Shown here piece by piece: positions 14,215-21,217 of a stretch of DNA of 21,522 bases. Every line of letters begins with the position of its first letter. Within the stretch, counting starts at the first letter, position 1. The translations under genes and the position numbers were made by a program. The stretch is taken from positions 1 to 21,522 of the IMG/VR virus record IMGVR_UViG_3300044621_001014; one strand, written 5' to 3'. This DNA comes from a virus. A model generated the notes under the pieces. That model searched no databases. It was given only the letters and a program-made list of their open reading frames with translations, and was not told the DNA's origin.

Positions 14215-14425
14215 ATTTCTCTGCGAAAGCGGCGAATTAATTGAAAGATTGGCAACTTTTGAGCAACAAGTAGTGAGTTGCAAGTGTGGCAAGTCAGCCC
14301 GCCGCACGATTTCTGCTCCGCACTTTAACCTTGAAGGGTGGTCTGGTCATTTTCCGACGGCGTATCATCAATTTGACCGGAAACATCGTGAAAAGTTAGA
14401 ATCGGAGCGCAAAGCGAACGGATAA
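14198..14425 (+). CDS. FmdB-like zinc-ribbon phage protein
   Basis: 75 residues. The order 'YEFLCESG...(17 residues)...CKCGKSARRTISAPHF' resembles the FmdB-type zinc ribbon often found in phages beside head genes, followed by a phage-typical tail (LEGWSGHFPTAYHQF, then a basic helix HREKLESERK). Only three cysteines are seen (C9, C28, C30), so a fourth ligand would have to be a histidine, or metal binding is degenerate. ATG 14198 is preferred over ATG 14207 because GAGG sits six bases before it. It may bind nucleic acid or protein during head assembly; this is inference. Confidence 0.75.
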   Translation: MRRMYEFLCESGELIERLATFEQQVVSCKCGKSARRTISAPHFNLEGWSGHFPTAYHQFDRKHREKLESERKANG

Positions 14426-14489
14426 GCATTTTTGCCCCGTTCATGTTTAATCCTGGGAACCAAAAGATGGCAGGAAAAGGAACCACGAC

Positions 14490-15248
14490 ATGTTGATTGA
14501 CAATGAACCCGAGATGCCTAGCGAGTTAGAGGCAGAGGAAGCGAAACTACCCGACGCAATAGCGGAGTCTAAGCCGGAATTACCGGATCGGTACCGAAAT
14601 AAGTCGCTTGAGGACATCGTAAAGATGCACCAAGAGGCCGAAAAGGTGATCGGAAGACAGGCGCAAGAAGTCGGGGAAGTGCGGAAACTGGCCGACGAGC
14701 TGATCAAGCAAAACCTTGGGGCACGGCAAACGACTGTTGAAAAAGAAGAGCCGGAAGTAGACTTCTTTGAAGACCCTAAAACGGCAATTCACAAAACGAT
14801 CGAGACGCACCCGGATGTTCTGGCCGCTCGCGAAGCAAGCGCCCAGTTCAAACTGTTGCAAACGAAGCAAAAGCTGACGCAAGCGCATCCTGACTATGAG
14901 CAGTTGATCAATAGTGAGGACTTTGTGAACTGGGTGAAATCTTCCCCAGTGCGCATCGAGCTGTTTGCCAAAGCCGACGCCAAGGCAGATTTCGATTCGG
15001 CGAATGAATTGTTTAGTACCTACAAAGAACTGCGCAATATTCGTGGTGAGCAGGTTAAGCAGCAGGCAACTGCCGCGCGCCAGCAGACCATGAAGGCAGC
15101 GCAAGTGGATAGTGGGGGTACAGGGGAGAGTTCAAAGCGGGTTTACCGACGTGCTGACCTTATTCGGCTGAAAATGACCGACCCAGCCCGGTATGACGCA
15201 CTGTCTGAGGAAATCATGGCGGCGTATCAAGAGGGGCGGGTCAAATAA
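14490..15248 (+). CDS. Capsid scaffolding protein
   Basis: 252 residues, strongly charged and predicted almost wholly helical. The N-terminus is acidic (EPEMPSELEAEEAKLPD) and the middle is rich in Glu, Lys, Gln and Ala with no hydrophobic core. The C-terminal part has a basic helix-turn-helix end (RVYRRADLIRLKMTDPARYDALSEEIMAAYQEGRVK), which is where scaffolds of this type touch the coat protein. It lies immediately upstream of the major capsid gene with a 25-base gap, the standard order. AAGGAA sits seven bases before the ATG. It should direct prohead assembly and leave before or during packaging. Confidence 0.88.
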   Translation: MLIDNEPEMPSELEAEEAKLPDAIAESKPELPDRYRNKSLEDIVKMHQEAEKVIGRQAQEVGEVRKLADELIKQNLGARQTTVEKEEPEVDFFEDPKTAIHKTIETHPDVLAAREASAQFKLLQTKQKLTQAHPDYEQLINSEDFVNWVKSSPVRIELFAKADAKADFDSANELFSTYKELRNIRGEQVKQQATAARQQTMKAAQVDSGGTGESSKRVYRRADLIRLKMTDPARYDALSEEIMAAYQEGRVK

Positions 15249-15273
15249 ACTTTTGACTTTTTAGGAGCTAGAC

Positions 15274-16248
15274 ATGGCTAATACAGCTTTTTCCCCAGCA
15301 AATAGCGTTACCCCAACAACAGCAGCAACATTCATCCCAGAAATTTGGAGTGATGAAATTGTTGCCGCCTATAAGAAGAACCTCGTTCTGGCCAACCTGG
15401 TCATGAAGATGAACTTCCGCGGCAAAAAGGGTGACATCGTCCACATCCCAGCACCAACCCGTGGCTCTGCATCGGCCAAAGTATCGACCGACGCGGTGAC
15501 CCTGATCGCTGCAACCGAGTCCGAAGTCCAGGTATCGATCAACAAGCACTACGAGTACAGCCGCTTGATCGAAGACATCGTCGAAGCCCAAGCCCTCAAC
15601 TCGCTGCGTCAGTTCTACACTGCCGACGCTGGTTACGCGCTGGCTCGCCAGGTCGACACCGATCTGGTTCGTCTCGGCCGTGCTTTCAACGGTGCAACCG
15701 TTGGTACTGACGACTACGCAACTAGCAACACCACGACCAAAGCCTTCATCGGCTCGGACGGCACCACCGCGTACAACAGCACCAGCACAAACGCTGCTGC
15801 CCTGACCGATGCTGCTATCCGTCGCACCATTCAGCGTTTGGATGACAACGATACCCCGATGGACGGTCGTTTCTTCATCATCCCACCATCGTCGCGTAAC
15901 ACCTTGATGGGTCTGGCTCGCTACACTGAACAGGCATTTGTCGGTGACGGCAATGCCATCCGCAACGGTGAGATCGGCAACCTGTACGGCATCCCAGTGT
16001 TCGTCACCTCCAACGCCGACTTCGGTGCTGGTAGCTCGGGCGCTGACCGTATCTGCCTGATGGGCCACCGCGACTCGATGGTGCTGGTTGAGCAAATGGC
16101 GATCCGTTCGCAGACTCAGTACAAGCAGGAATATCTCGGTACCCTGTTTACTGCTGATACCCTGTACGGCGTAAAAGCTATGCGTACTGCGGCTACTACT
16201 GGCGCTGCTCTCTCGTCCTCGGCATTCGCTCTGGCTGTTCCAGCCTAA
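15274..16248 (+). CDS. Major capsid protein (HK97 fold expected)
   Basis: 324-residue coat protein. The opening (FIPEIWSDEIVAAYKKNLVLANLVMKMNFRGKKGDIVHIPAPTRG) is typical of podovirus and uncultured-phage major capsid proteins, with an extended N-arm and an A-domain further on (GRFFIIPPSSRNTLMGLARY; EIGNLYGIPVFVTSN). It follows the scaffold and has a strong AGGAG six bases before its ATG. Codon use is more biased than in neighbours (frequent CGT, CTG, ATC, AAC, GGC/GGT), as expected for the most abundant protein. A strong hairpin terminator follows. That the fold is HK97-like is family knowledge, not visible directly. Confidence 0.93.
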   Translation: MANTAFSPANSVTPTTAATFIPEIWSDEIVAAYKKNLVLANLVMKMNFRGKKGDIVHIPAPTRGSASAKVSTDAVTLIAATESEVQVSINKHYEYSRLIEDIVEAQALNSLRQFYTADAGYALARQVDTDLVRLGRAFNGATVGTDDYATSNTTTKAFIGSDGTTAYNSTSTNAAALTDAAIRRTIQRLDDNDTPMDGRFFIIPPSSRNTLMGLARYTEQAFVGDGNAIRNGEIGNLYGIPVFVTSNADFGAGSSGADRICLMGHRDSMVLVEQMAIRSQTQYKQEYLGTLFTADTLYGVKAMRTAATTGAALSSSAFALAVPA

Positions 16249-16255
16249 TTGAACG

Positions 16256-16275
16256 CCCCCGGTGAAAGCCGGGGG
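16256..16275 (+). terminator. Terminator after the major capsid gene
   Basis: CCCCCGG and CCGGGGG form a 7-bp GC stem with a 6-base loop, followed by TCTTT. A good Rho-independent form, just after the capsid stop codon. It probably lets capsid mRNA build up while limiting downstream expression. Confidence 0.8.
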
Positions 16276-16300
16276 TCTTTAACCTAATTAGGAGAACATC

Positions 16301-16627
16301 ATGGCAAATGCTACTTCCGTGACCGTCCGTGCTGGCAATGACCAGTTTCGCGGTCTTTACACTAATACTTTTCTTGTCCGCGCTACGCTAGACGCCGATA
16401 CTTTGGCTGACGGCGCAGGCGACACCGATACCGTAGCTGTCCCAGGCGTTGCCTTGGGCGACATGGTGCTGTCGGCTTCGTTGGCTGTTGATGTGGCGGG
16501 TCTGATTGTGACCGCCTACGTCAGTGCGGCTAACGTGGTCAGTATCCGTTTTCAAAACGAAACAGGCGCTGAAGTCAATTTGGCCTCCGCTACACTTCGT
16601 TTGGTCGTCGTTCGTTCGTTGGCGTAA
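16301..16627 (+). CDS. Putative capsid decoration or minor structural protein
   Basis: 108 residues, beta-rich and low in charge: Val, Ala and Thr dominate (TFLVRATLDADTLADGAGDTDTVAVPGVALGDMVL; AGLIVTAYVSAANVVSIRFQNETG). Small beta-sandwich proteins with 'V-x-G-V-x-x-G-D-x-V' and 'A-x-V-S-A-A-x-x-V-x-I-x-F-x-N' occur next to the capsid gene in many podoviruses. They are taken to be decoration or fibre-related virion proteins. TAGGAG sits six bases before the ATG. It lies between two GC-rich hairpins, which suggests high or separately controlled expression. The exact role is inferred from place and composition. Confidence 0.7.
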   Translation: MANATSVTVRAGNDQFRGLYTNTFLVRATLDADTLADGAGDTDTVAVPGVALGDMVLSASLAVDVAGLIVTAYVSAANVVSIRFQNETGAEVNLASATLRLVVVRSLA

Positions 16628-16631
16628 TACC

Positions 16632-16649
16632 CGGGGGCTTCGGCCCCCG
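16632..16649. terminator. GC hairpin with TTCG tetraloop after the decoration gene
   Basis: CGGGGGC and GCCCCCG form a 7-bp stem closed by a TTCG loop, an exceptionally stable RNA hairpin. There is no T tract after it, so it may stabilise or process mRNA and need not end transcription. It lies four bases after the stop codon. Confidence 0.6.
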
Positions 16650-16669
16650 AACTCACCTCTGGAGGCAAC

Positions 16670-16876
16670 ATGGCCGCGACATTCCGCTGTTTGCAAAGCG
16701 GGCAAACTGTTACGTTTACGCTCCAGCACGATATAGACAGCATGAAAGGCCACGCTGGATACGTCCGCGTTGATGAGGACGCCCCCGTGGAGGATGAAAC
16801 CAGACAGCTTGCTATGACGCCGCCCGAATACGCGCGCCGTCCCGGCCGGCCAAGGAAAGATCATGTCAGAAATTGA
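16670..16876 (+). CDS. Hypothetical small phage protein
   Basis: 68 residues starting MAATFRCLQSGQTVTFTLQHDIDSMKGHAGYVRVDED. The order 'F-x-C-x-x-S-G-x-x-V-x-F-x-x-x-H-D-I-D-x-M-x-G-H-x-G-Y' is shared with short uncharacterised proteins lying beside capsid genes in other phages. The second half is proline- and arginine-rich (EYARRPGRPRKDH), probably unstructured. GGAGG lies just before the ATG. It overlaps the next gene by 14 bases. Function unknown. Confidence 0.75.
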   Translation: MAATFRCLQSGQTVTFTLQHDIDSMKGHAGYVRVDEDAPVEDETRQLAMTPPEYARRPGRPRKDHVRN

Positions 16877-17072
16877 CCCGAGAGAGTTCGGCAAGTTAGA
16901 GGCGCAGGTAGAGGCGTTGCAAACCGAAGTCCACGCCATGCGGAGCGACATTAAGCAGTTGCTGGAGATGGCCAACAAATCTAAAGGTGGATTTTGGGTC
17001 GGCATGTCGATCGCGTCCGCCTTGGGTGGTGTGGTTACCTTCGTTGCAGATCGTTTATTTTTTAAAGGGTGA
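16863..17072 (+). CDS. Small coiled-coil plus transmembrane protein (XhlA-like, possible holin)
   Basis: 69 residues. Residues 8-37 form an amphipathic helix suited to coiled-coil pairing (EFGKLEAQVEALQTEVHAM). Residues about 43-63 form one membrane span (GFWVGMSIASALGGVVTFVA), followed by a short basic tail (DRLFFKG). This build, a cytoplasmic coiled coil with a C-terminal anchor, is that of XhlA-type lysis-associated proteins and of some small phage holins. AAGGAA lies shortly before the ATG. It is placed in the structural block with no endolysin seen nearby, so a lysis role is only one possibility; membrane anchoring is the firm part. Confidence 0.7.
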   Translation: MSEIDPREFGKLEAQVEALQTEVHAMRSDIKQLLEMANKSKGGFWVGMSIASALGGVVTFVADRLFFKG

Positions 17073-17076
17073 CATC

Positions 17077-17241
17077 ATGCCAATGGTCGACGGAAAGAAG
17101 TACCCATACACGAAAAAAGGCAAGCAGGAAGCTGCTTCGGCCAAGATCAGCAAGTTGCGCAAGGAAGGCTACCCGCAGAAGCAAGCGGTTGCGATCGGTT
17201 TGAGCATGGCCGGCATGGCTAAGAAAAAGGCCAAGAAATGA
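17077..17241 (+). CDS. Short lysine-rich protein (DUF6496-like)
   Basis: 54 residues starting MPMVDGKKYPYTKKG. A longer frame is open upstream, but this ATG has AAAGGG seven bases before it and starts four bases after the previous stop. Lysine makes up over a fifth of the protein. The phrase PQKQAVAIGLSMAG followed by a lysine tail resembles the DUF6496 type of small phage proteins with a 'KQAxAIAL' motif. The charge suggests DNA contact inside the capsid or during packaging. Its stop overlaps the next start (ATGA). Confidence 0.8.
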   Translation: MPMVDGKKYPYTKKGKQEAASAKISKLRKEGYPQKQAVAIGLSMAGMAKKKAKK

Positions 17242-17390
17242 AACCCGGCCTGTACGCCAATATCAACGCCAAGCGTAAGCGCATCGCGGCGGGCTCCGGT
17301 GAGAAGATGAGAAAGCCAGGCGCCAAAGGCGCGCCGACTGCCGCTGCGTTTAAGGAGTCTGCTAAAACGGCTAAACCGAGGAAAAAATGA
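17238..17390 (+). CDS. Short basic phage protein (KPGLYANI... type)
   Basis: 50 residues, opening MKPGLYANINAKRKRIAAGS and continuing with EKMRKPGAKGAPTAAAF. Short genes of this wording recur widely in phage structural regions, function unknown. It is locked between two ATGA overlaps (17238 with the gene before, 17387 with the gene after), strong evidence that it is translated in spite of its size. Extremely basic, with about a quarter Lys and Arg and no hydrophobic core; probably disordered until bound to DNA or to a partner. A place inside the virion is inferred. Confidence 0.8.
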   Translation: MKPGLYANINAKRKRIAAGSGEKMRKPGAKGAPTAAAFKESAKTAKPRKK

Positions 17391-17689
17391 AGACACCCGC
17401 GTGGCAGAGAAAAGCCGGTCAAAACCCAAAGGGCGGCTTGAATGCCACGGGTCGGGCGTCTTATAATGCAGAAACAGGGGGATCCCTGAAAGCGCCGGTG
17501 AAAACTGGCGATAACCCGAGACGAGCTTCTTTTCTCGCCAGGATGGGCAACATGCCCGGCGCCGAGCGTAAAGATGGCAAGCCGACAAGGCTGTTGTTAT
17601 CTTTAAATGCATGGGGCGCATCATCCAAGGCGGACGCAAAGGCAAAAGCTAAAGCTATTTCCGCAAGGAATAAGGCGAAAAGCAAATGA
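17387..17689 (+). CDS. Basic phage protein (DUF6321-like)
   Basis: 100 residues. The sequence runs AWQRKAGQNPKGGLNATGRASYNAETGGSLKAP in short motifs, then RRASFLARMGNMPGAERKDGKPTR, an order I recognise as the DUF6321 type found in phage structural regions. It ends in an Ala-Lys repeat (KADAKAKAKAISARNKAKSK) that resembles histone H1-like tails. It is coupled by ATGA overlaps on both sides. It forms a cassette with the two basic proteins before it. DNA condensation or head completion is a reasonable guess, not shown. Confidence 0.8.
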   Translation: MKTPAWQRKAGQNPKGGLNATGRASYNAETGGSLKAPVKTGDNPRRASFLARMGNMPGAERKDGKPTRLLLSLNAWGASSKADAKAKAKAISARNKAKSK

Positions 17690-18336
17690 CCTACTTAGAA
17701 CTCGTCAACGATGTGCTAATCCGCCTGCGCGAGCAGACGGTATCAACTGTCGGTCTGACTACCTACTCATCACTAATTGGTAAGTTCGTCAACGACTCCA
17801 AGCGGCAGATCGAAGACGCTTACGATTGGAACGCGCTAGGGACGGAAATCACGGTCACCACTTCCGCAAGTGTTTACGAGTATTCGCTGACCGGCGCTGG
17901 CCAGAAGTTCCGCGTTAGCAGCGAACCATTGAACACGACCTCCAACGTCGTCATGAGTAATATCACGGTGGGCGACATGCGGCGCAAGCAGAACCTCCAA
18001 CCGTTTGTAAACGCCGTGCCTACTGAGTATTGCTTTGAGGGTGTCGACGGCAGCGGCAACGCTAAAGTGCAACTATGGGGTCGGCCTGACGGTGTGTACA
18101 CCATCAAGTTTTTTCTAACTGTGCCGCAAGCAGTATTGGCGTCGGACTCGACGATGGTGCTGGTGCCGGACGTGCTGGTGACGCAGAACGCTTACGCCAG
18201 AGCGTTGGTTGAGCGCGGTGAAGACGGTGGTCTAAATTCCTCAGAAGCATATGCGCTCTACAGAAGTATGCTTTCTGATTATATAGCTTTGGAGGCGACT
18301 CGCTTTCCTGAGATGCAGGAGTTTGTGCCGACATGA
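17686..18336 (+). CDS. Head-tail connector / tail tubular protein A-like
   Basis: 216-residue adaptor. The N-terminal helix MTYLELVNDVLIRLRE, the phrase FVNDSKRQIEDAYDW and the later beta part with QLWGRPDGVYTIKFFLTVPQ correspond to the portal-docking adaptors of podoviruses (T7 gp11 and P22 gp4-like group). The C-terminal helix AYARALVERGEDGG...YALYRSMLSDYIALEATRFPEM fits the same group. It starts in an ATGA overlap with the basic protein before it and ends in another with the tubular protein after it. It would bind the portal ring and start the short tail. Confidence 0.85.
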   Translation: MTYLELVNDVLIRLREQTVSTVGLTTYSSLIGKFVNDSKRQIEDAYDWNALGTEITVTTSASVYEYSLTGAGQKFRVSSEPLNTTSNVVMSNITVGDMRRKQNLQPFVNAVPTEYCFEGVDGSGNAKVQLWGRPDGVYTIKFFLTVPQAVLASDSTMVLVPDVLVTQNAYARALVERGEDGGLNSSEAYALYRSMLSDYIALEATRFPEMQEFVPT

Positions 18337-19892
18337 GCCAGGCGCTACAAGTCAATACGATTTCTGCACCAGGCTTTTTTGGCCTGAACACTCAAGATTC
18401 GCCGATGGATTTGGCGGCGGGTTTTGCGCTGCAAGCCACCAATTGCGTTATCGATCAGTACGGCCGCATCGGCGCTCGCAAAGGCTGGTCGAAAGTTAAT
18501 TCGTCGTCTGGCAACTTAGGGGCGAATAATGTCGGCGTGATCCACGAATTGGTCGGCGCGGATGGGGCGTATACGATTCTGTTTGCCGGCAACAATAAGT
18601 TATTCAAGCTCGATGGTAGCAACGCCGTCGTCGAGTTAACTTATGGTGGTGGCGGCACAGCACCGACGATCACGGCCAACAACTGGCAATGCGCGTCGCT
18701 AAACGGCATAACGTACTTTTTTCAGACCGGCCACGATCCGTTAATTTACGATCCTGCGGTAAGCACCACAACCTATCGCCGTGTTTCTGAAAAGACAGGT
18801 TACGCTGCTACGGTACCTTCTGCGGATTGCGTTATCTCAGCTTACGGTCGTCTTTGGGCGGCTAATACGGCAGGCAATAAACAGACGCTGTATTTTTCCG
18901 ACTTAATTGCAGGCCACGTCTGGTCAACCGGCACAGCGGGGTCGCTTAATGTCAATACCGTATGGCCAAATGGGCCAGATGAGATTGTTGCGTTAGCTGC
19001 GCATAACGGATTCTTGTTCATTTTTGGTAAGCGACAAATTCTGGTTTACCAGGGCGCAACAGCCCCATCAACAATGTCGCTCTATGACACGGTAGGGGGT
19101 ATCGGCTGCATTGCCCGCGACTCAGTACAGAATACCAACACGGACGTTGTGTTTTTGTCGAACAGCGGTGTACGGTCGGTGTTACGCACGATTCAAGAAA
19201 AGTCTGCGCCGTTTCGTGACTTAAGCAAAAATGTTCGTAATGATCTTGTGCAAATGGCAGCGGGCGAAACCCCAGCTAGCATTAAAGCGGTTTATTCAGA
19301 GATAAATGCGTTTTACTTGATTACGTTTCCTACAGCTAATTTTGTCTATGTTTTCGATACGCGCGGCGTTTTAGAAGATGGATCATCTAGGGTAACGACT
19401 TGGCGCGACATTGCACCTACAGCTTTATTGTCACGGCGCAACGGCGATTTGCTAATAGGCAAGAATGGGTACATAGGTAAATACAACGGATATTTAGATG
19501 ATACAGACACTTATCGTTTGTACTACTACACCAATCAAGCGGATTTGGGTGATCAAGCCGTCACATCTATATTAAAACGGATCGGCGTTGTAGTTGTTGG
19601 CGGAACTAACCAACCTCTCACTATAAAATGGTCATTTGATTTTAGTGAAAATTTTTACTCTCAAAACGTACAGATACCGACGCAAACTATATCCGAGTAC
19701 GGCATTGCTGAGTACGGCGCGAATGGTGTTCCGGTAGCACAGTACGCTGGCGGTATCGCCCTGCAAACACTTTACGCGCAAGGTTCTGGGTCAGGACGTA
19801 TTGTGCAGACAGGTTATGAAGCAGAAATTAACGCTTCCGAGTTGTCTATACAAAAGATTGAAATTCTCACTAAGAATGGGCGAGTAACATGA
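18333..19892 (+). CDS. Tail tubular protein B-like / tail hub protein
   Basis: 519 residues. The opening (ISAPGFFGLNTQDSPMDLAAGFALQATNCVIDQYGRIGARKGW) is a hallmark of podovirus tail-tube and stabilisation proteins: 'G-L-N-x-x-x-S-P' then 'N-x-x-x-x-x-x-G-x-I-x-x-R-x-G-W'. The rest is beta-propeller-like in style, with repeated short strands and phrases such as YFSDLIAGHVWSTGTAGSLN and KRQILVYQGA, typical of T7 gp12-like proteins. It follows the adaptor in an ATGA overlap and precedes the second fibre in another. It forms the short tail tube below the adaptor ring. Confidence 0.85.
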   Translation: MSQALQVNTISAPGFFGLNTQDSPMDLAAGFALQATNCVIDQYGRIGARKGWSKVNSSSGNLGANNVGVIHELVGADGAYTILFAGNNKLFKLDGSNAVVELTYGGGGTAPTITANNWQCASLNGITYFFQTGHDPLIYDPAVSTTTYRRVSEKTGYAATVPSADCVISAYGRLWAANTAGNKQTLYFSDLIAGHVWSTGTAGSLNVNTVWPNGPDEIVALAAHNGFLFIFGKRQILVYQGATAPSTMSLYDTVGGIGCIARDSVQNTNTDVVFLSNSGVRSVLRTIQEKSAPFRDLSKNVRNDLVQMAAGETPASIKAVYSEINAFYLITFPTANFVYVFDTRGVLEDGSSRVTTWRDIAPTALLSRRNGDLLIGKNGYIGKYNGYLDDTDTYRLYYYTNQADLGDQAVTSILKRIGVVVVGGTNQPLTIKWSFDFSENFYSQNVQIPTQTISEYGIAEYGANGVPVAQYAGGIALQTLYAQGSGSGRIVQTGYEAEINASELSIQKIEILTKNGRVT

Positions 19893-20821
19893 GTAACTAT
19901 GTAAAAAGTACAGACTTCGCGTCAAAAGATTCTTTGGCGTCTGGCAACGCTGCCAAGATTGTCAAAGGTACTGAGATTGATACGGAGTTCAATAATATTG
20001 CTACTGCGGTAGCTACTAAAGCCGACCTTGCATCGCCTACATTTACCGGCACCGTTACTGCTGGCACGGCAATCATAGCGACAGCAACAATTAGCGGCGG
20101 GTCTATTACCGGCATAACAGACTTAACAGTTGCAGATGGTGGCACCGGCGCGTCTACTGCGGCTAACGCCCGGGTCAACCTTGGTACTGTTGCCGATACA
20201 GCCTCTAACGGTATTGCCGTAAGAACAGCAGCCAACACGCTAACGCCTAGGGCTATTACTGCTGGGACTGGTATTACCGTAACTGATGGTGACGGCGTAT
20301 CTGGAAACCCAACGATTACTAATTCAGGTGTTACTAGTGTCAATGGTAATACTGGTGCTGTAACTACACCGGTACGCGGTACAGAAGTATTTGCTTCAGG
20401 AACAGAAGTAAACTTTACTAGCATTCCTTCGACAGTAAGCCGAATTACTATACTGTTTAGCGAGGTAAGCACAAGTGGAACCAGCCGTATTCAGGTTCAA
20501 CTTGGCGATAGTGGCGGTATTGAAACTACTGGATACTCTGGGGCAGTAGGTAATAGGGGTGGTGAAAACTTTAATTCTGCGGGTTTTCAGGTTACAAGAG
20601 GGCAACTATCTGGTTTAACTGGATCGGGGTTAATGACTATTTGCTTACTTGGAAGTAATACTTTTGTGTGTGGTGGCACATGGGCATCATCATCATCAGA
20701 TTCACCAAACTTTTTTTCCGGATCAAAAACCTTATCCGACACGCTTACCCAGCTAAGAATTACGACAGTTAACGGTACAGACCTGTTTGACGCTGGCACA
20801 ATCAACATACTTTATGACTAA
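19889..20821 (+). CDS. Tail fibre protein
   Basis: 310 residues. The N-terminal part (SNYVKSTDFASKDSL then GTEIDTEFNNIATAVATKADL) is the common anchor of podovirus fibres, followed by beta-rich repeats including TVADGGTGASTAANARVNLG, the same 'GGTG' theme as in the large fibre at 10664-13477. The C-terminal region is rich in Ser, Gly and Thr with an SNTFVCGGTWASSSSDS stretch, likely the receptor-binding end. It starts in an ATGA overlap with the tubular protein. The two fibres may act as a pair or compete for different receptors. Confidence 0.85.
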   Translation: MSNYVKSTDFASKDSLASGNAAKIVKGTEIDTEFNNIATAVATKADLASPTFTGTVTAGTAIIATATISGGSITGITDLTVADGGTGASTAANARVNLGTVADTASNGIAVRTAANTLTPRAITAGTGITVTDGDGVSGNPTITNSGVTSVNGNTGAVTTPVRGTEVFASGTEVNFTSIPSTVSRITILFSEVSTSGTSRIQVQLGDSGGIETTGYSGAVGNRGGENFNSAGFQVTRGQLSGLTGSGLMTICLLGSNTFVCGGTWASSSSDSPNFFSGSKTLSDTLTQLRITTVNGTDLFDAGTINILYD

Positions 20822-20895
20822 CCATGGAAAACCTACTTTCACAATTTGCCGTAAATATTGGTGGAAAGCATTTATCGTGGGTAAATAGTTAAGCT

Positions 20896-21216
20896 ATGTC
20901 AGTAGATATTTTACTCAACGGAATAACACACCATTTTTCCGATGGGTTGTACGCCAAAGAGATTCATGTTGGCGCAGGGCAGGCGATATTGAAGCATACG
21001 CATGATTTTAGCCACTTGTCGATTCTGGCTAAGGGTAAGGTGGCGGTACTGGTAGGCGACGATATTCAAATTGTGAGCGCGCCTGCCTGTCTTGAGATTA
21101 AAGCGGGCATCACGCACGGCGTGAAGGCGATTGAAGATTGTGTTTGGTTTTGTATCCACGCAACGGATGAAAAAGACCCGGCGAACGTGGATAACGTGTT
21201 GATTAAAGGAGAATGA
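20896..21216 (+). CDS. Single-domain cupin protein
   Basis: 106-residue cupin barrel. Motif 1 is seen as HTHDFSHLSILAKGKVAVL (metal ligands likely H34, H36 and H40) and motif 2 as IKAGITHGVKAIED with H74. Compared with the classical motif, Asp37 and His40 replace the usual spacing to Glu, so metal binding is likely but not certain. The length fits a minimal cupin. There is no good Shine-Dalgarno before the ATG; a 22-codon frame (20824-20892) ends three bases upstream and could feed it by coupling. It lies between a fibre and an ejection-type gene, so it may be a virion protein or a modifier of carbohydrate; the function is unknown. Confidence 0.85.
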   Translation: MSVDILLNGITHHFSDGLYAKEIHVGAGQAILKHTHDFSHLSILAKGKVAVLVGDDIQIVSAPACLEIKAGITHGVKAIEDCVWFCIHATDEKDPANVDNVLIKGE

Positions 21217-21217
21217 C

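Noticed and set aside
14416-14442. Hairpin GAACGG/CCGTTC after the zinc-ribbon gene as a terminator
   Set aside because: Only six base pairs with a 15-base loop and no T tract after it.
15268-16095. Open frame of 275 codons on the - strand, antisense to the major capsid gene
   Set aside because: The capsid gene on the + strand is certain. The antisense frame stays open because biased codon choice there avoids stop complements. It has low-complexity, non-native-looking composition and no ribosome binding context.
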